From Clostridia bacterium (GTDB lineage: Bacteria; Bacillota_A; Clostridia; Oscillospirales; CAG-272): 18,814 nucleotides of DNA. Every line of letters begins with the position of its first letter. Position 1 is the stretch's first letter. A program made the translations under genes and the position numbers. The notes under the pieces were generated by a model, which saw only the letters and a list, made by a program, of their open reading frames with translations, was not told the DNA's origin and ran no database searches. Positions 1 to 6,254 of the stretch are shown here, in pieces. The stretch spans positions 1-18,814 of the forward strand of contig JAFQLN010000093.1 in the NCBI GenBank assembly GCA_017414585.1, written 5' to 3'.

Positions 1-23
1 CGAAACACCCAAGACTTCTGATA

Positions 24-80
24 AAGTTCCTCTTTTTGGTTCTTTTTCTCCTCGCTAAAGGAGAAAAAGAACGAATAAAC
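24..80. repeat. Large inverted repeat at the window start; possible relative of the dispersed repeat
   Basis: A perfect 14-bp inverted repeat, GTTCTTTTTCTCCT at 39-52 and its complement at 59-72, encloses a 6-base loop (CGCTAA). It is preceded by ATAAAGTTC at 21-29, a 9-mer also found at 2589-2597 inside repeat copy A, and followed by AAAAAGAACG, which recurs at 2671-2680 just beyond copy A. Neither strand shows a T-run after the stem, so it does not read as an ordinary terminator. It may be a diverged right end of the same repeat family, but the match is short. Confidence 0.4.
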
Positions 81-98
81 AGTCTGGATACAAATCAA

Positions 99-138
99 GG
101 CTGTCGCATTTCGGGATTTTTCCCTAAGTGCGACAGCC
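99..138 (-). terminator. Hairpin downstream of the deacetylase gene, probable terminator
   Basis: GGCTGTCGCA (99-108) and its perfect complement TGCGACAGCC (129-138) form a 10-bp stem. The interior GGGA/TCCC pairing (113-116 with 121-124) adds a second small stem with a TTTT loop. On the minus strand the stem is followed by TTGATTTG, a weak T-tract. The position, 31 bp past the deacetylase stop, supports a terminator role. Confidence 0.55.
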
Positions 139-168
139 CCTTTCTTCTGTCTTCCGCCTGTCCCGGAC

Positions 169-1422
169 TCACCGTTCGGCAAAGGTCCATGAGGAACCGA
201 AGGAAGCCAGATCGCCGAATACAAATCCTTTCCCGATCAGGTATTCGAGCATCCACGGCATCAGATCAACCGTTTCCGGCACCGTCTCGTGCATCAGCAG
301 AATGATCGGCGCGTTTTCCTTCGACGCATTCTCCTTGAGACAGGCTTCAAACGTCTCGATAAAGGTCTGTCTGATATAATCATACGTGCTCTGCCCTTTT
401 TCGGCAAGATAGAGCAGAGAATCGTTTGTAACCACATTCCAGTCAAAAACCGTGTATCCCATGCTCTCCAGCATCGCTGTCATGTCCGCGGCTTTGCTGC
501 CGGTGAGATAATTTCCCACCGATCCGCCCGGAAACCGGAACAGCTTTTTCGTCAGCGTCACACCCGCATCCCGGACAATGGCTTCCCATTCTTCCACCTC
601 TGCGCGCAGACTGTCCGTACTTCTGTAAATTTTCTCATACTGATGCGTAACGGAGTGGCAGGCAAGCGTGTGTCCCCGGTCCGCAATCGCCTTCGCAGAC
701 GCAGGATATTTCATCACCGCTTCCCCCGTCGTGAAAAACGATGCCGTGACACCGTATGTATCGAGGATATCGAGCAGACGGATCGTATCCGTTTGCGTCG
801 GACCGTCGTCATAGGTGAGATAGACGATATTCTCCCCGCGCCCCTGTACTCTCTGTGCCTTCTTTTGGTCGCTGACATACAGCGTCACCGGAATCTGCGG
901 ATTGATATAGTACCCGCTTTCATCCGAAAAACCCGCATACCGGACAGCAAAGACCCTCCCGGCAGGCGTGGGATTGGCACGCAGCTGTGTGTCCGCTTCG
1001 ATGCCGCGTGAACGCAGAAGCGTCAGCACCGCCTGCGCACTCCGGTCGTCAAACAGCGGAACATGGACATACCCCGCTGCCGTACGTCCCTCCCGGGGCA
1101 CATCCGGCGTTCCCGCATCGTAAACGGTCCAACGTCCGCTGACATACGGCGAATCGAGAATCTCCGTGTGTCCGAGCGCATCGAGCTGGGGCAGGATAGG
1201 CGTGTCCGGCTCCGCAGTCTGCGCATAAACGGACGGGGTGCCGGCAGCCGAAAATTCTTTATCAAAAAACTGCATGATTTCCCCGTATTCCGCCTGAAAG
1301 AGAGAAAACTCCGTGCGGATATCCGCCAAAATCTCTCCCGGCGCACAGGACGACAGCAAAATACAGACTACAGGAATAAACAGGCAGATCAGCCTTCTGA
1401 AAACTTTCAAATAAATGCTCAT
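169..1422 (-). CDS. Lipoprotein with PASTA domain and polysaccharide deacetylase (CE4) domain
   Basis: A 417-aa protein, predicted to be anchored to the outer face of the membrane and to remove acetyl groups from a wall glycan. Residues 1-26 form a lipoprotein signal: basic start, hydrophobic stretch, then lipobox LSSC with C26. Residues about 118-184 read as a PASTA domain (VP near the start, RSRGI in the middle, a closing VTLYVS). The CE4 catalytic domain runs from about 198 to 410 with TYDDGP (D205, D206), the zinc motif H256-SVT-H260, RFPGGS (296-301), DW (327-328) and LLMH (H378). An upstream in-frame ATG at 1530 is rejected because a consensus promoter lies inside that extension and would put the signal peptide internally. 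No strong Shine-Dalgarno site precedes 1422. The substrate is inferred; peptidoglycan N-acetylglucosamine is typical of the family. The PASTA part suggests peptidoglycan or lipid II binding. Confidence 0.85.
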   Translation of the reverse strand: MSIYLKVFRRLICLFIPVVCILLSSCAPGEILADIRTEFSLFQAEYGEIMQFFDKEFSAAGTPSVYAQTAEPDTPILPQLDALGHTEILDSPYVSGRWTVYDAGTPDVPREGRTAAGYVHVPLFDDRSAQAVLTLLRSRGIEADTQLRANPTPAGRVFAVRYAGFSDESGYYINPQIPVTLYVSDQKKAQRVQGRGENIVYLTYDDGPTQTDTIRLLDILDTYGVTASFFTTGEAVMKYPASAKAIADRGHTLACHSVTHQYEKIYRSTDSLRAEVEEWEAIVRDAGVTLTKKLFRFPGGSVGNYLTGSKAADMTAMLESMGYTVFDWNVVTNDSLLYLAEKGQSTYDYIRQTFIETFEACLKENASKENAPIILLMHETVPETVDLMPWMLEYLIGKGFVFGDLASFGSSWTFAER

Positions 1423-1480
1423 TTCTATCGGAAAAAAGCGCACCTCAGCCGCGCTCTCCCGATGAGTCGGTAACGAAAAT

Positions 1481-1509
1481 ATTATATCATGCCCCGCCGC
1501 CGAATGCAA
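1481..1509 (-). promoter_or_regulatory. SigA-type promoter of the deacetylase gene
   Basis: On the minus strand TTGCAT (1504-1509) is followed by a 17-bp spacer and a perfect TATAAT (1481-1486). It lies about 60 bp before the chosen start and separates this gene from ymdB transcription. It also argues against the longer upstream start. Confidence 0.75.
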
Positions 1510-1557
1510 TTCCAATTCCTGACGATTCACGACAAATTTACAAAAAAACGCTTTCCG

Positions 1558-2337
1558 TCACGCATCCGCACGTTCACAGCGGACACATTTTCCCGTCTTT
1601 TCATCCACTTCAAAAACCGCACCGTGGATCTGTACATTCCCCTTCGCCGCTTCAAACTGCACCGGCGTTCTCACAGTGAATTTATGCACAATCGACTCCG
1701 TCTTCACGCCGAGAATCCCCGCGTGCGAGCCGCACATCCCCAGATCGGTGACATACCCCGTCCCGCCCGGAAGAACCTGCGCATCCGCTGTCGCAACATG
1801 CGTATGCGTCCCGAAGACAACCGCGATTTTTCCGTCAAAGTAACGCGCGAAAAACAGCTTTTCCGACGTCGCCTCCGCGTGCAGGTCACAAACGGCAAAA
1901 TCGTATTTTCCCTTTTCACTGCGCAGAATCCGCTCCGCACATTCAGCCGGCGGCGTCATGGGATCCATGTATACCACGCCGAGCAGATTCATCACCAGAA
2001 CCCGGTATCCGCGCACATCCGCAATCACATATCCCATCCCCGGTGCCGCAGCCGGATAGTTTGCCGGACGGATCAGGTATGCCGCATCATCGAGCATGGA
2101 CGAAATCTCGCGCCGCCGGAACGTGTGGTTGCCGCCCGTGATCACATCCGCCCCGCAGTCATACAGCCGTTCTGCACTTTCGCGCGAAATACCGTTGCCG
2201 TCCGCGGAGTTCTCCCCGTTCACAATCACCAGATCCGCCCCGACCTTTTCTGTCAGCTTCCGGAGCATCCCGCCTCTCTCCAGCGCACAAACGCCTTCTT
2301 CCCCGACAACATCGCCGAGGCAAAGTATCTTTATCAT
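1558..2337 (-). CDS. ymdB: YmdB-family metallophosphoesterase (2',3'-cyclic nucleotide phosphodiesterase)
   Basis: A 259-aa cytosolic dinuclear-metal phosphoesterase. In Bacillus subtilis, YmdB hydrolyses 2',3'-cAMP and influences RNA decay, biofilm and motility decisions. All expected metal ligands are visible: D9 in LGDVVG, E42-N43 in NGENSA, N70-H71 in GGNHTF, H153 in DLHAEATSEK, and H178/H180 in GTHTHVATADA. The family tail TDLGMCG is also present. Length matches the usual 260-265 aa. The start at 2337 is preferred over the ATG at 2361 because AAGGA sits 9 bases upstream of it and it opens directly with the first beta strand. In many Bacillota ymdB follows rny; here no rny is present. The gene upstream is the MgsA-like gene, beyond a 240-bp repeat. 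I see no clear promoter, so transcription may start inside or upstream of the repeat. Confidence 0.93.
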   Translation of the reverse strand: MIKILCLGDVVGEEGVCALERGGMLRKLTEKVGADLVIVNGENSADGNGISRESAERLYDCGADVITGGNHTFRRREISSMLDDAAYLIRPANYPAAAPGMGYVIADVRGYRVLVMNLLGVVYMDPMTPPAECAERILRSEKGKYDFAVCDLHAEATSEKLFFARYFDGKIAVVFGTHTHVATADAQVLPGGTGYVTDLGMCGSHAGILGVKTESIVHKFTVRTPVQFEAAKGNVQIHGAVFEVDEKTGKCVRCERADA

Positions 2338-2420
2338 AATATATTTTCCTTTCAATCTCATATAACTTTCATAGGAGTCCCATCCAGCTTCCCTTTTGAC
2401 TGCATATCATGAATCGCTTC

Positions 2421-2661
2421 ATGGCGAGGGAAGTCAGGGTCTCGGCGGTCCCTGACTTCCGTCTTCACCATACTATGATCCCTTGGATAAAAGCCCACTC
2501 CTATCAGCTAAAATAAAGCAGCTTATCCCTTCCATCCCCTCGTCACCATATCTGCTGTCTTACCGGCTGCGCACTGCACCTCGTCAGTATAAAGTTCGGT
2601 ACTTGCAAAGCAAGTACGGCGGAGCTTTCTTTCAAAGAAGCGACCGTTTCCCCATCTCCCC
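2421..2661 (+). repeat. Dispersed non-coding repeat, copy A
   Basis: About 240 bp that align end to end with copy B (5751-5970). Shared landmarks in the same order are: GGCG-N-GGG; a perfect hairpin with loop TCTCGGCGGT; ATCCCTTGGAT (2478-2488) placed 17 bases after the hairpin in both copies; a weakly conserved middle of 84-86 bases containing CTTAT and CATATC-N-GCTG; TGCACCT-Y-GTCAGT (2575-2588); AAAGTT; GCGGAGCTTT (2620-2629); AAGCGACCGT; TCTCCCCC. Copy A has an extra 8-bp hairpin (2599-2617) absent from B. It fills most of the 399 bases between ymdB and the MgsA-like gene and lies antisense to both. No protein reading is supported. From memory, unverified, sequences like its right end are common between genes in gut Clostridia and generate spurious short annotated proteins. 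Confidence 0.8.
2429..2460 (+). repeat. Hairpin of repeat copy A (11-bp stem, loop TCTCGGCGGT)
   Basis: GGAAGTCAGGG (2429-2439) pairs perfectly with CCCTGACTTCC (2450-2460) around a 10-base loop. Copy B has the same loop and stem length with a different stem sequence, so the fold rather than the stem sequence is what is kept. Confidence 0.85.
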
Positions 2662-2736
2662 CGTCAAGACAAAAAGAACGTCCCGCAAACGTGGCTCGCG
2701 CCCATTCGAGAGACGTGTTTATTGCTGTATGTCCGC

Positions 2737-3174
2737 TCAGTATGTCAGACCGCGGCGGCGGCGGTTGTAATCGGAACGGGGGTTCACGATTTCACGCCAG
2801 TCAAGATCACCGTGATCGAGCGCGCAGATAAGGACTTCCGCTGTGGCTATGTTGGTTGCCATCGGTACATTGTGCACATCGCACATCCGGAGAAGGTTGT
2901 ATTCAATCTCGTCAAATTCGTGGTTCGGCGTGGTGCTGCGGAAATACAGAAGCACGTCGATTTCGTTGTACGAAATTCTGGAGGTAATCTGCTGTGTGCC
3001 GCCATGGGAGCCGGGAAGCAGCTTTTCAATTTCAAGTCCGGTAGCTTCCTCAACATACTTGCCTGTAATGCTGGTCGCGCAAATATTGTGTTTGGAGAGA
3101 ATCCCGCAATAGGCTATACAGAACTGCGTCATCAATTCTTTCTTGGTGTCATCAGCGATCAGGGCAATATCCAT
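2737..3174 (-). CDS. Methylglyoxal synthase-like protein with altered active site
   Basis: A 145-aa protein with the fold and length of methylglyoxal synthase (MgsA), which turns dihydroxyacetone phosphate into methylglyoxal and phosphate. The opening IALIADD-TKK, the EEATGLEIE stretch and the closing HNVPMATNIATAEVLI and DLDWREIVNP are clearly of this family. The catalytic positions are not. GGDQQ is GGTQQ here (T60 where the E. coli catalytic base is Asp71). The FRDPL stretch is FRSTT (Asp91 replaced by S80). AHD is ADD (His19 replaced by D8), and the phosphate-binding GTTG is SITG. H85 and D88, equivalent to His98 and Asp101, remain. I therefore call it MgsA-like without giving the symbol. 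AAAGGA lies 11 bases before the ATG. It probably shares a transcript with the MinD-like gene 99 bp upstream; a min-rodA-mgsA order is familiar in Clostridia. Confidence 0.8.
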   Translation of the reverse strand: MDIALIADDTKKELMTQFCIAYCGILSKHNICATSITGKYVEEATGLEIEKLLPGSHGGTQQITSRISYNEIDVLLYFRSTTPNHEFDEIEYNLLRMCDVHNVPMATNIATAEVLICALDHGDLDWREIVNPRSDYNRRRRGLTY

Positions 3175-3273
3175 GGTTCATCCAATCCTTTCGTATACTT
3201 CTATGTTATTTATTTTATCCTTTATTTTTCCCAAAACTTTACCGGCAAAAAACGGCAGAAACCGTATTTGCCA

Positions 3274-4071
3274 TCACAGAGCCGCCGCCCGTTTCCGGTA
3301 CAGCCTGCCCATGCCGGTAAACAGCGGGATTTCTTCCCCCTGCAGCCGGCGCGCAAGATTTTCATATGCCTTCGTGCAGACGGATTTTTTATCCGGAAGC
3401 ACACCGGCATCCTGCTTTTTCTGTAAGGAAGCATCCCGCGGCACAACGCCCGCACACTGCATGGAAGAAGCGTCAATCATCTCGATCATGCCCGCGCGGT
3501 GTTCCCGCTTCACAGCCGACAGATCAAACGCACAAATCACCAGACGAAGCAGCTTTGCTCCCGCTTCCTTGAAACACACCGCCGCATATTCAGCCGCCCG
3601 AATCGACGTCTGACTCTGCCCGGATGTTACCAGTACCATTTCAAATAAATCCGCACACGCTTCCGCATACCCGATGCCCGCGCCCGTGTCGCAGATCACC
3701 GCATCGTACCCGGAAGACAAGAGCCGACCCACCGCATCCCGAAGCAGAGCGGGTACATCCGTCCCTTTTTCAGCCGCAGCTTCTTCCAAGCGCAGTACCG
3801 TGCACGCAGGTATCAGAGAAAGATTGTCCATCTCCCCCGCCCCGGCAAACGCAGCCTGCGAAGCGTCCATGCCCCGGGCAAAATCCGCGAAATCAAAGAC
3901 AGCCCCGCCGCAGCCGAGCAGAAGATCGAGACTCCGGCTTGTGCAGTCCAGATCGCAAAGCAGAACCCGCTTTCCCATCCGTGCATACGCAGCAGCCAGT
4001 CCGATCGCCGTGGTGCTTTTTCCGACACCGCCCTTCGCGGAGGCAATCAGCAGTCTGTTATAGGACGGCAT
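3274..4071 (-). CDS. MinD/ParA-type P-loop ATPase
   Basis: A 265-aa cytosolic ATPase of the MinD/ParA family, which uses ATP-driven dimerisation to position division or other machinery at the membrane. It has the deviant Walker A KGGVGKST (13-20) with signature K13 and catalytic K18, an LLCDLD strand with SLDLLLG after it (37-52), and the switch II motif ICDTGAG (126-132). The start at 4071 has GGGAGG 7 bases upstream; the longer start at 4098 would run through that ribosome site. The C-terminal LFTGMGRLYRKR could be an amphipathic membrane helix like that of MinD, but this is uncertain. No minC or minE is present in the window. The following gene is MgsA-like, matching the position of mgsA after min genes in other Clostridia. 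It could instead be a FlhG- or chromosome-partitioning-type paralogue. Confidence 0.8.
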   Translation of the reverse strand: MPSYNRLLIASAKGGVGKSTTAIGLAAAYARMGKRVLLCDLDCTSRSLDLLLGCGGAVFDFADFARGMDASQAAFAGAGEMDNLSLIPACTVLRLEEAAAEKGTDVPALLRDAVGRLLSSGYDAVICDTGAGIGYAEACADLFEMVLVTSGQSQTSIRAAEYAAVCFKEAGAKLLRLVICAFDLSAVKREHRAGMIEMIDASSMQCAGVVPRDASLQKKQDAGVLPDKKSVCTKAYENLARRLQGEEIPLFTGMGRLYRKRAAAL

Positions 4072-4135
4072 ACGAAAACCTCCCGAAAAAAAGAACAATG
4101 AAAGAACGGCAATTTTGAAACAACTGCCTGCATAA

Positions 4136-4165
4136 ATTATACCACCAAGATGTACATATTGTCAA
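4136..4165 (-). promoter_or_regulatory. SigA-type promoter of the MinD-like/MgsA-like unit
   Basis: Minus-strand TTGACA (4160-4165), an 18-bp spacer and TATAAT (4136-4141), both hexamers perfect. It leaves a leader of about 60 bases before the MinD-like start. Confidence 0.8.
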
Positions 4166-4354
4166 TAGCATACAGAACTTTTTTTATCATCCTCAGCCCA
4201 ATAAGGGCAAAATCAACACCTTGTCCGCAAGATTATCCAATTCTCCGCCATACATTTACTTTTTATGCCATAATCGTTTATATTTTATTTACGTTTGACG
4301 TATAATTATCTCCCCGCCTTCCATCAAATGCCGCCGCTGCGCATAAATTCACTC
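4166..4354. other. AT-rich spacer between divergent promoters
   Basis: This is the middle of the 368-bp gene-free stretch between the MinD-like gene and glyA. It holds no convincing gene or RNA. The only structure seen is a small palindrome TACGT-TTG-ACGTA at 4290-4302 and several short T-runs, which may be a regulator site or chance. Confidence 0.4.
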
Positions 4355-4382
4355 TTGCATTTTCCGTTCTTTATGATATAAT
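4355..4382 (+). promoter_or_regulatory. SigA-type promoter of glyA
   Basis: TTGCAT (4355-4360), a 16-bp spacer and a perfect TATAAT (4377-4382), followed by an AT-rich leader of about 50 bases up to the glyA ribosome site AGGAGG (4423-4428). Confidence 0.7.
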
Positions 4383-4439
4383 ATATTATGAGATATATTT
4401 TTCATTTCAAAGTCAGAAAAACAGGAGGACTGCCAAAAC

Positions 4440-5693
4440 ATGAATCAGAACTGCAGCGTAAACGAAATGATCACCCGTCTTGAAACCTTCGACGCCGAAA
4501 TCGGTGCCGTTGTCGCAGAAGAACTCGCCCGTCAGCGCCAGGGGATCGAACTGATCGCCTCGGAAAACGTCGTGTCGGAAGCTGTTATGCTCGCTATGGG
4601 AAGCCCCCTCACCAATAAATACGCCGAAGGATATCCGGGCAAGCGCTACTACGGCGGATGCTATGTCGTCGATAAAGCGGAAAACATCGCCATCGAACGC
4701 GCAAAACAGCTCTTCGGCTGCGACCATGTCAACGTACAGCCCCACAGCGGCGCACAGGCAAATATGGCTGTCTACTTCGCACTCCTCGAAAACGGCGATA
4801 CCGTCCTCGGTATGTCCCTCGCGTGCGGCGGCCACCTCACCCACGGCAGTCCCGTCAATATGTCCGGCAAAAACTATAACTTCATCCCTTACGGCGTCGA
4901 TGACAACGGCATTCTCGATTATGACGAACTCGAACGCCTCACCCTCGAACACCACCCCAAGCTCATCGTCGCAGGCGCATCCGCATATCCCCGCGTAATC
5001 GACTTTGAACGCATCGCAAAAATTGCCCATGACAACGGCGCATACTTCATGGTCGATATCGCCCATATCGCCGGTCTTGTCGCAGCCGGACTGCATCCCT
5101 CTCCCGTTCCGTATGCCGACGTCGTCACCACCACCACGCATAAAACACTCCGTGGTCCCCGCGGCGGCATGATCATGTGCAGAGAAGAACTCGCCAAAGC
5201 CATCGACAAGGCAATCTTCCCCGGCTCCCAGGGCGGCCCGCTCATGCACATCATCGCGGCAAAGGCAGTCGCATTCGGCGAAGCTCTCCAGCCCGCATTC
5301 AAGGCATACCAGGAACAGATCGTGAAAAACGCAGCCGCTCTCGCCGAAGGACTCCTCGCAGAAGGCTTCAACCTCGTCTCCGGCGGCACCGATAACCACC
5401 TCATGCTCTGCGACCTGCGCCCGTTCGACCTCACCGGCAAGGAATTTGAACGCCGCCTCGACGAAGTCCTCATCACCGTCAATAAGAACGCCATCCCCAA
5501 CGATCCCCAGTCCCCGTTCGTCACCAGCGGCATCCGCATCGGCACACCCGCCGTTACCAGCCGCGGTCTTGTCGAGGAGGATATGAAAACCCTTGCACAC
5601 CTCATCGGACTCGCAGCCAAGGACTTCGATAACCAGAAAGACCACATCCGCGCCGAAATCACCAAGCTCTGCGAAAAATACCCGCTGTACTGA
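4440..5693 (+). CDS. glyA: Serine hydroxymethyltransferase
   Basis: A 417-aa PLP enzyme interconverting serine plus tetrahydrofolate with glycine plus 5,10-methylene-tetrahydrofolate, the main cytosolic entry to one-carbon metabolism. The family signature [14 protein letters not shown] gives the Schiff-base lysine K235. D206 and H209 in MVDIAHIAG bind the cofactor. [15 protein letters not shown] (59-73) and [11 protein letters not shown] (130-140) line the active site and folate site. Length is that of bacterial GlyA. The first His of the common LAHGGHLTHG is Cys here (C129), but that position varies in the family and the ring-stacking His (H132) is kept. The start has AGGAGG 11 bases upstream and its own promoter. 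It appears to be transcribed alone: repeat copy B and 300 bp separate it from ireB. A 410-codon antisense frame over it is only a codon-bias shadow. Confidence 0.97.
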   Translation: MNQNCSVNEMITRLETFDAEIGAVVAEELARQRQGIELIASENVVSEAVMLAMGSPLTNKYAEGYPGKRYYGGCYVVDKAENIAIERAKQLFGCDHVNVQPHSGAQANMAVYFALLENGDTVLGMSLACGGHLTHGSPVNMSGKNYNFIPYGVDDNGILDYDELERLTLEHHPKLIVAGASAYPRVIDFERIAKIAHDNGAYFMVDIAHIAGLVAAGLHPSPVPYADVVTTTTHKTLRGPRGGMIMCREELAKAIDKAIFPGSQGGPLMHIIAAKAVAFGEALQPAFKAYQEQIVKNAAALAEGLLAEGFNLVSGGTDNHLMLCDLRPFDLTGKEFERRLDEVLITVNKNAIPNDPQSPFVTSGIRIGTPAVTSRGLVEEDMKTLAHLIGLAAKDFDNQKDHIRAEITKLCEKYPLY

Positions 5694-5750
5694 TTCACGC
5701 GCAAAACATCCAGCCTCTAACTTAGGACTTATCCCCCGCAGTCTCTTTAC

Positions 5751-5970
5751 GGCGTGGGCTCATGGGGTCTCGGCGGTCCCCATGAGCCGTATAAACGAAC
5801 CTCTAATCCCTTGGATCAAGTATGGTGTCTGTCAATTGAAGCATAATAACTTATTTCATCTCCCCTCTCTATCATATCAGCTGCATCCATGGCGCCGCTG
5901 TGCACCTTGTCAGTGCAAAAGTTTTTGCGGAGCTTTTTTCAAAAAGCGACCGTCTCCCCTCGTCTCCCCC
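5751..5970 (+). repeat. Dispersed non-coding repeat, copy B
   Basis: About 220 bp aligning with copy A (2421-2661). It carries the same-loop hairpin (5757-5788), ATCCCTTGGAT at 5806-5816 (again 17 bases after the hairpin), CATATC-A-GCTG, TGCACCTTGTCAGT at 5901-5914, AAAGTT, GCGGAGCTTTTTTC, AAAAAGCGACCGT and TCTCCCC. It lacks the extra internal hairpin of copy A. Its right end forms GCTTTTT/AAAAAGC (5932-5938 with 5941-5947); copy A forms the matching GCTT-t-CTTT/AAAGAAGC with changed bases on both sides. It lies between glyA and ireB, in the same direction as both, whereas copy A is antisense to its neighbours, so orientation does not follow transcription. It fills most of the 300 bases between these genes, and no clear ireB promoter was found there. 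Confidence 0.8.
5757..5788 (+). repeat. Hairpin of repeat copy B (11-bp stem, loop TCTCGGCGGT)
   Basis: GGCTCATGGGG (5757-5767) pairs perfectly with CCCCATGAGCC (5778-5788) around the same 10-base loop as copy A. No T-run follows. It could still attenuate glyA transcription, but nothing else supports that. Confidence 0.85.
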
Positions 5971-5993
5971 ATTCCCAACAGGAGGTACTCTCT

Positions 5994-6254
5994 ATGAAAC
6001 CGAATGAAATGGATAAAACCATCACTTTCTCCATCCGTGAAGAAGAGCGTGACCGCGAACGGAAAATGCTGCTGCGCACGGTCTATGATGCGCTCAGCGA
6101 AAAAGGATATAACCCGATCAATCAGCTCGTCGGATATGTCCTCACGGAAGACCCGACCTATATCACCAACTATAAAAACGCCCGCGGACTCATCCGGCGC
6201 ATTGACCGCGATGAGCTGATGGCGGCCCTGCTCACCGAATATCTCGATCTGTGA
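5994..6254 (+). CDS. ireB: IreB family regulatory phosphoprotein (UPF0297)
   Basis: An 86-aa protein of the IreB family. In Enterococcus faecalis, IreB is a small dimeric cytosolic protein phosphorylated on N-terminal threonines by the PASTA kinase IreK and affecting cephalosporin resistance. The diagnostic core KGYNPINQLVGYVLTEDPTY is present, followed by NARGLIRRIDRDEL and a closing YLDL. T9 and T11 in the N-terminal TITF stretch are candidate phosphosites. The start is set by AGGAGG 8 bases before the ATG. Longer in-frame starts run back into repeat copy B. Its stop overlaps the next start (TGATGA), so the two are probably translationally coupled. In most Bacillota this gene sits with ruvX/yqgF and a DUF1292 gene; here its partners are an aldo/keto reductase, ribF and a carboxypeptidase. 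Confidence 0.92.
   Translation: MKPNEMDKTITFSIREEERDRERKMLLRTVYDALSEKGYNPINQLVGYVLTEDPTYITNYKNARGLIRRIDRDELMAALLTEYLDL

Noticed and set aside
2483..2770. Short plus-strand frame through repeat copy A, and a similar one through copy B, sharing a GAFF-type peptide
   Set aside because: Similarity comes from the repeat DNA; no ribosome site, and the frames run into unrelated flanks. Typical spurious repeat-derived proteins.
4295..4306. TTGACG directly followed by TATAAT
   Set aside because: The two hexamers abut with no spacer, so they cannot form one promoter.
4413..5645. A 410-codon frame antisense to glyA
   Set aside because: Complete shadow of serine hydroxymethyltransferase, with low-complexity acidic translation.
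6251..6253. GTG as start of the aldo/keto reductase
   Set aside because: The ATG one codon later gives the standard stop-start overlap with ireB; the difference is a single residue and cannot be settled here.
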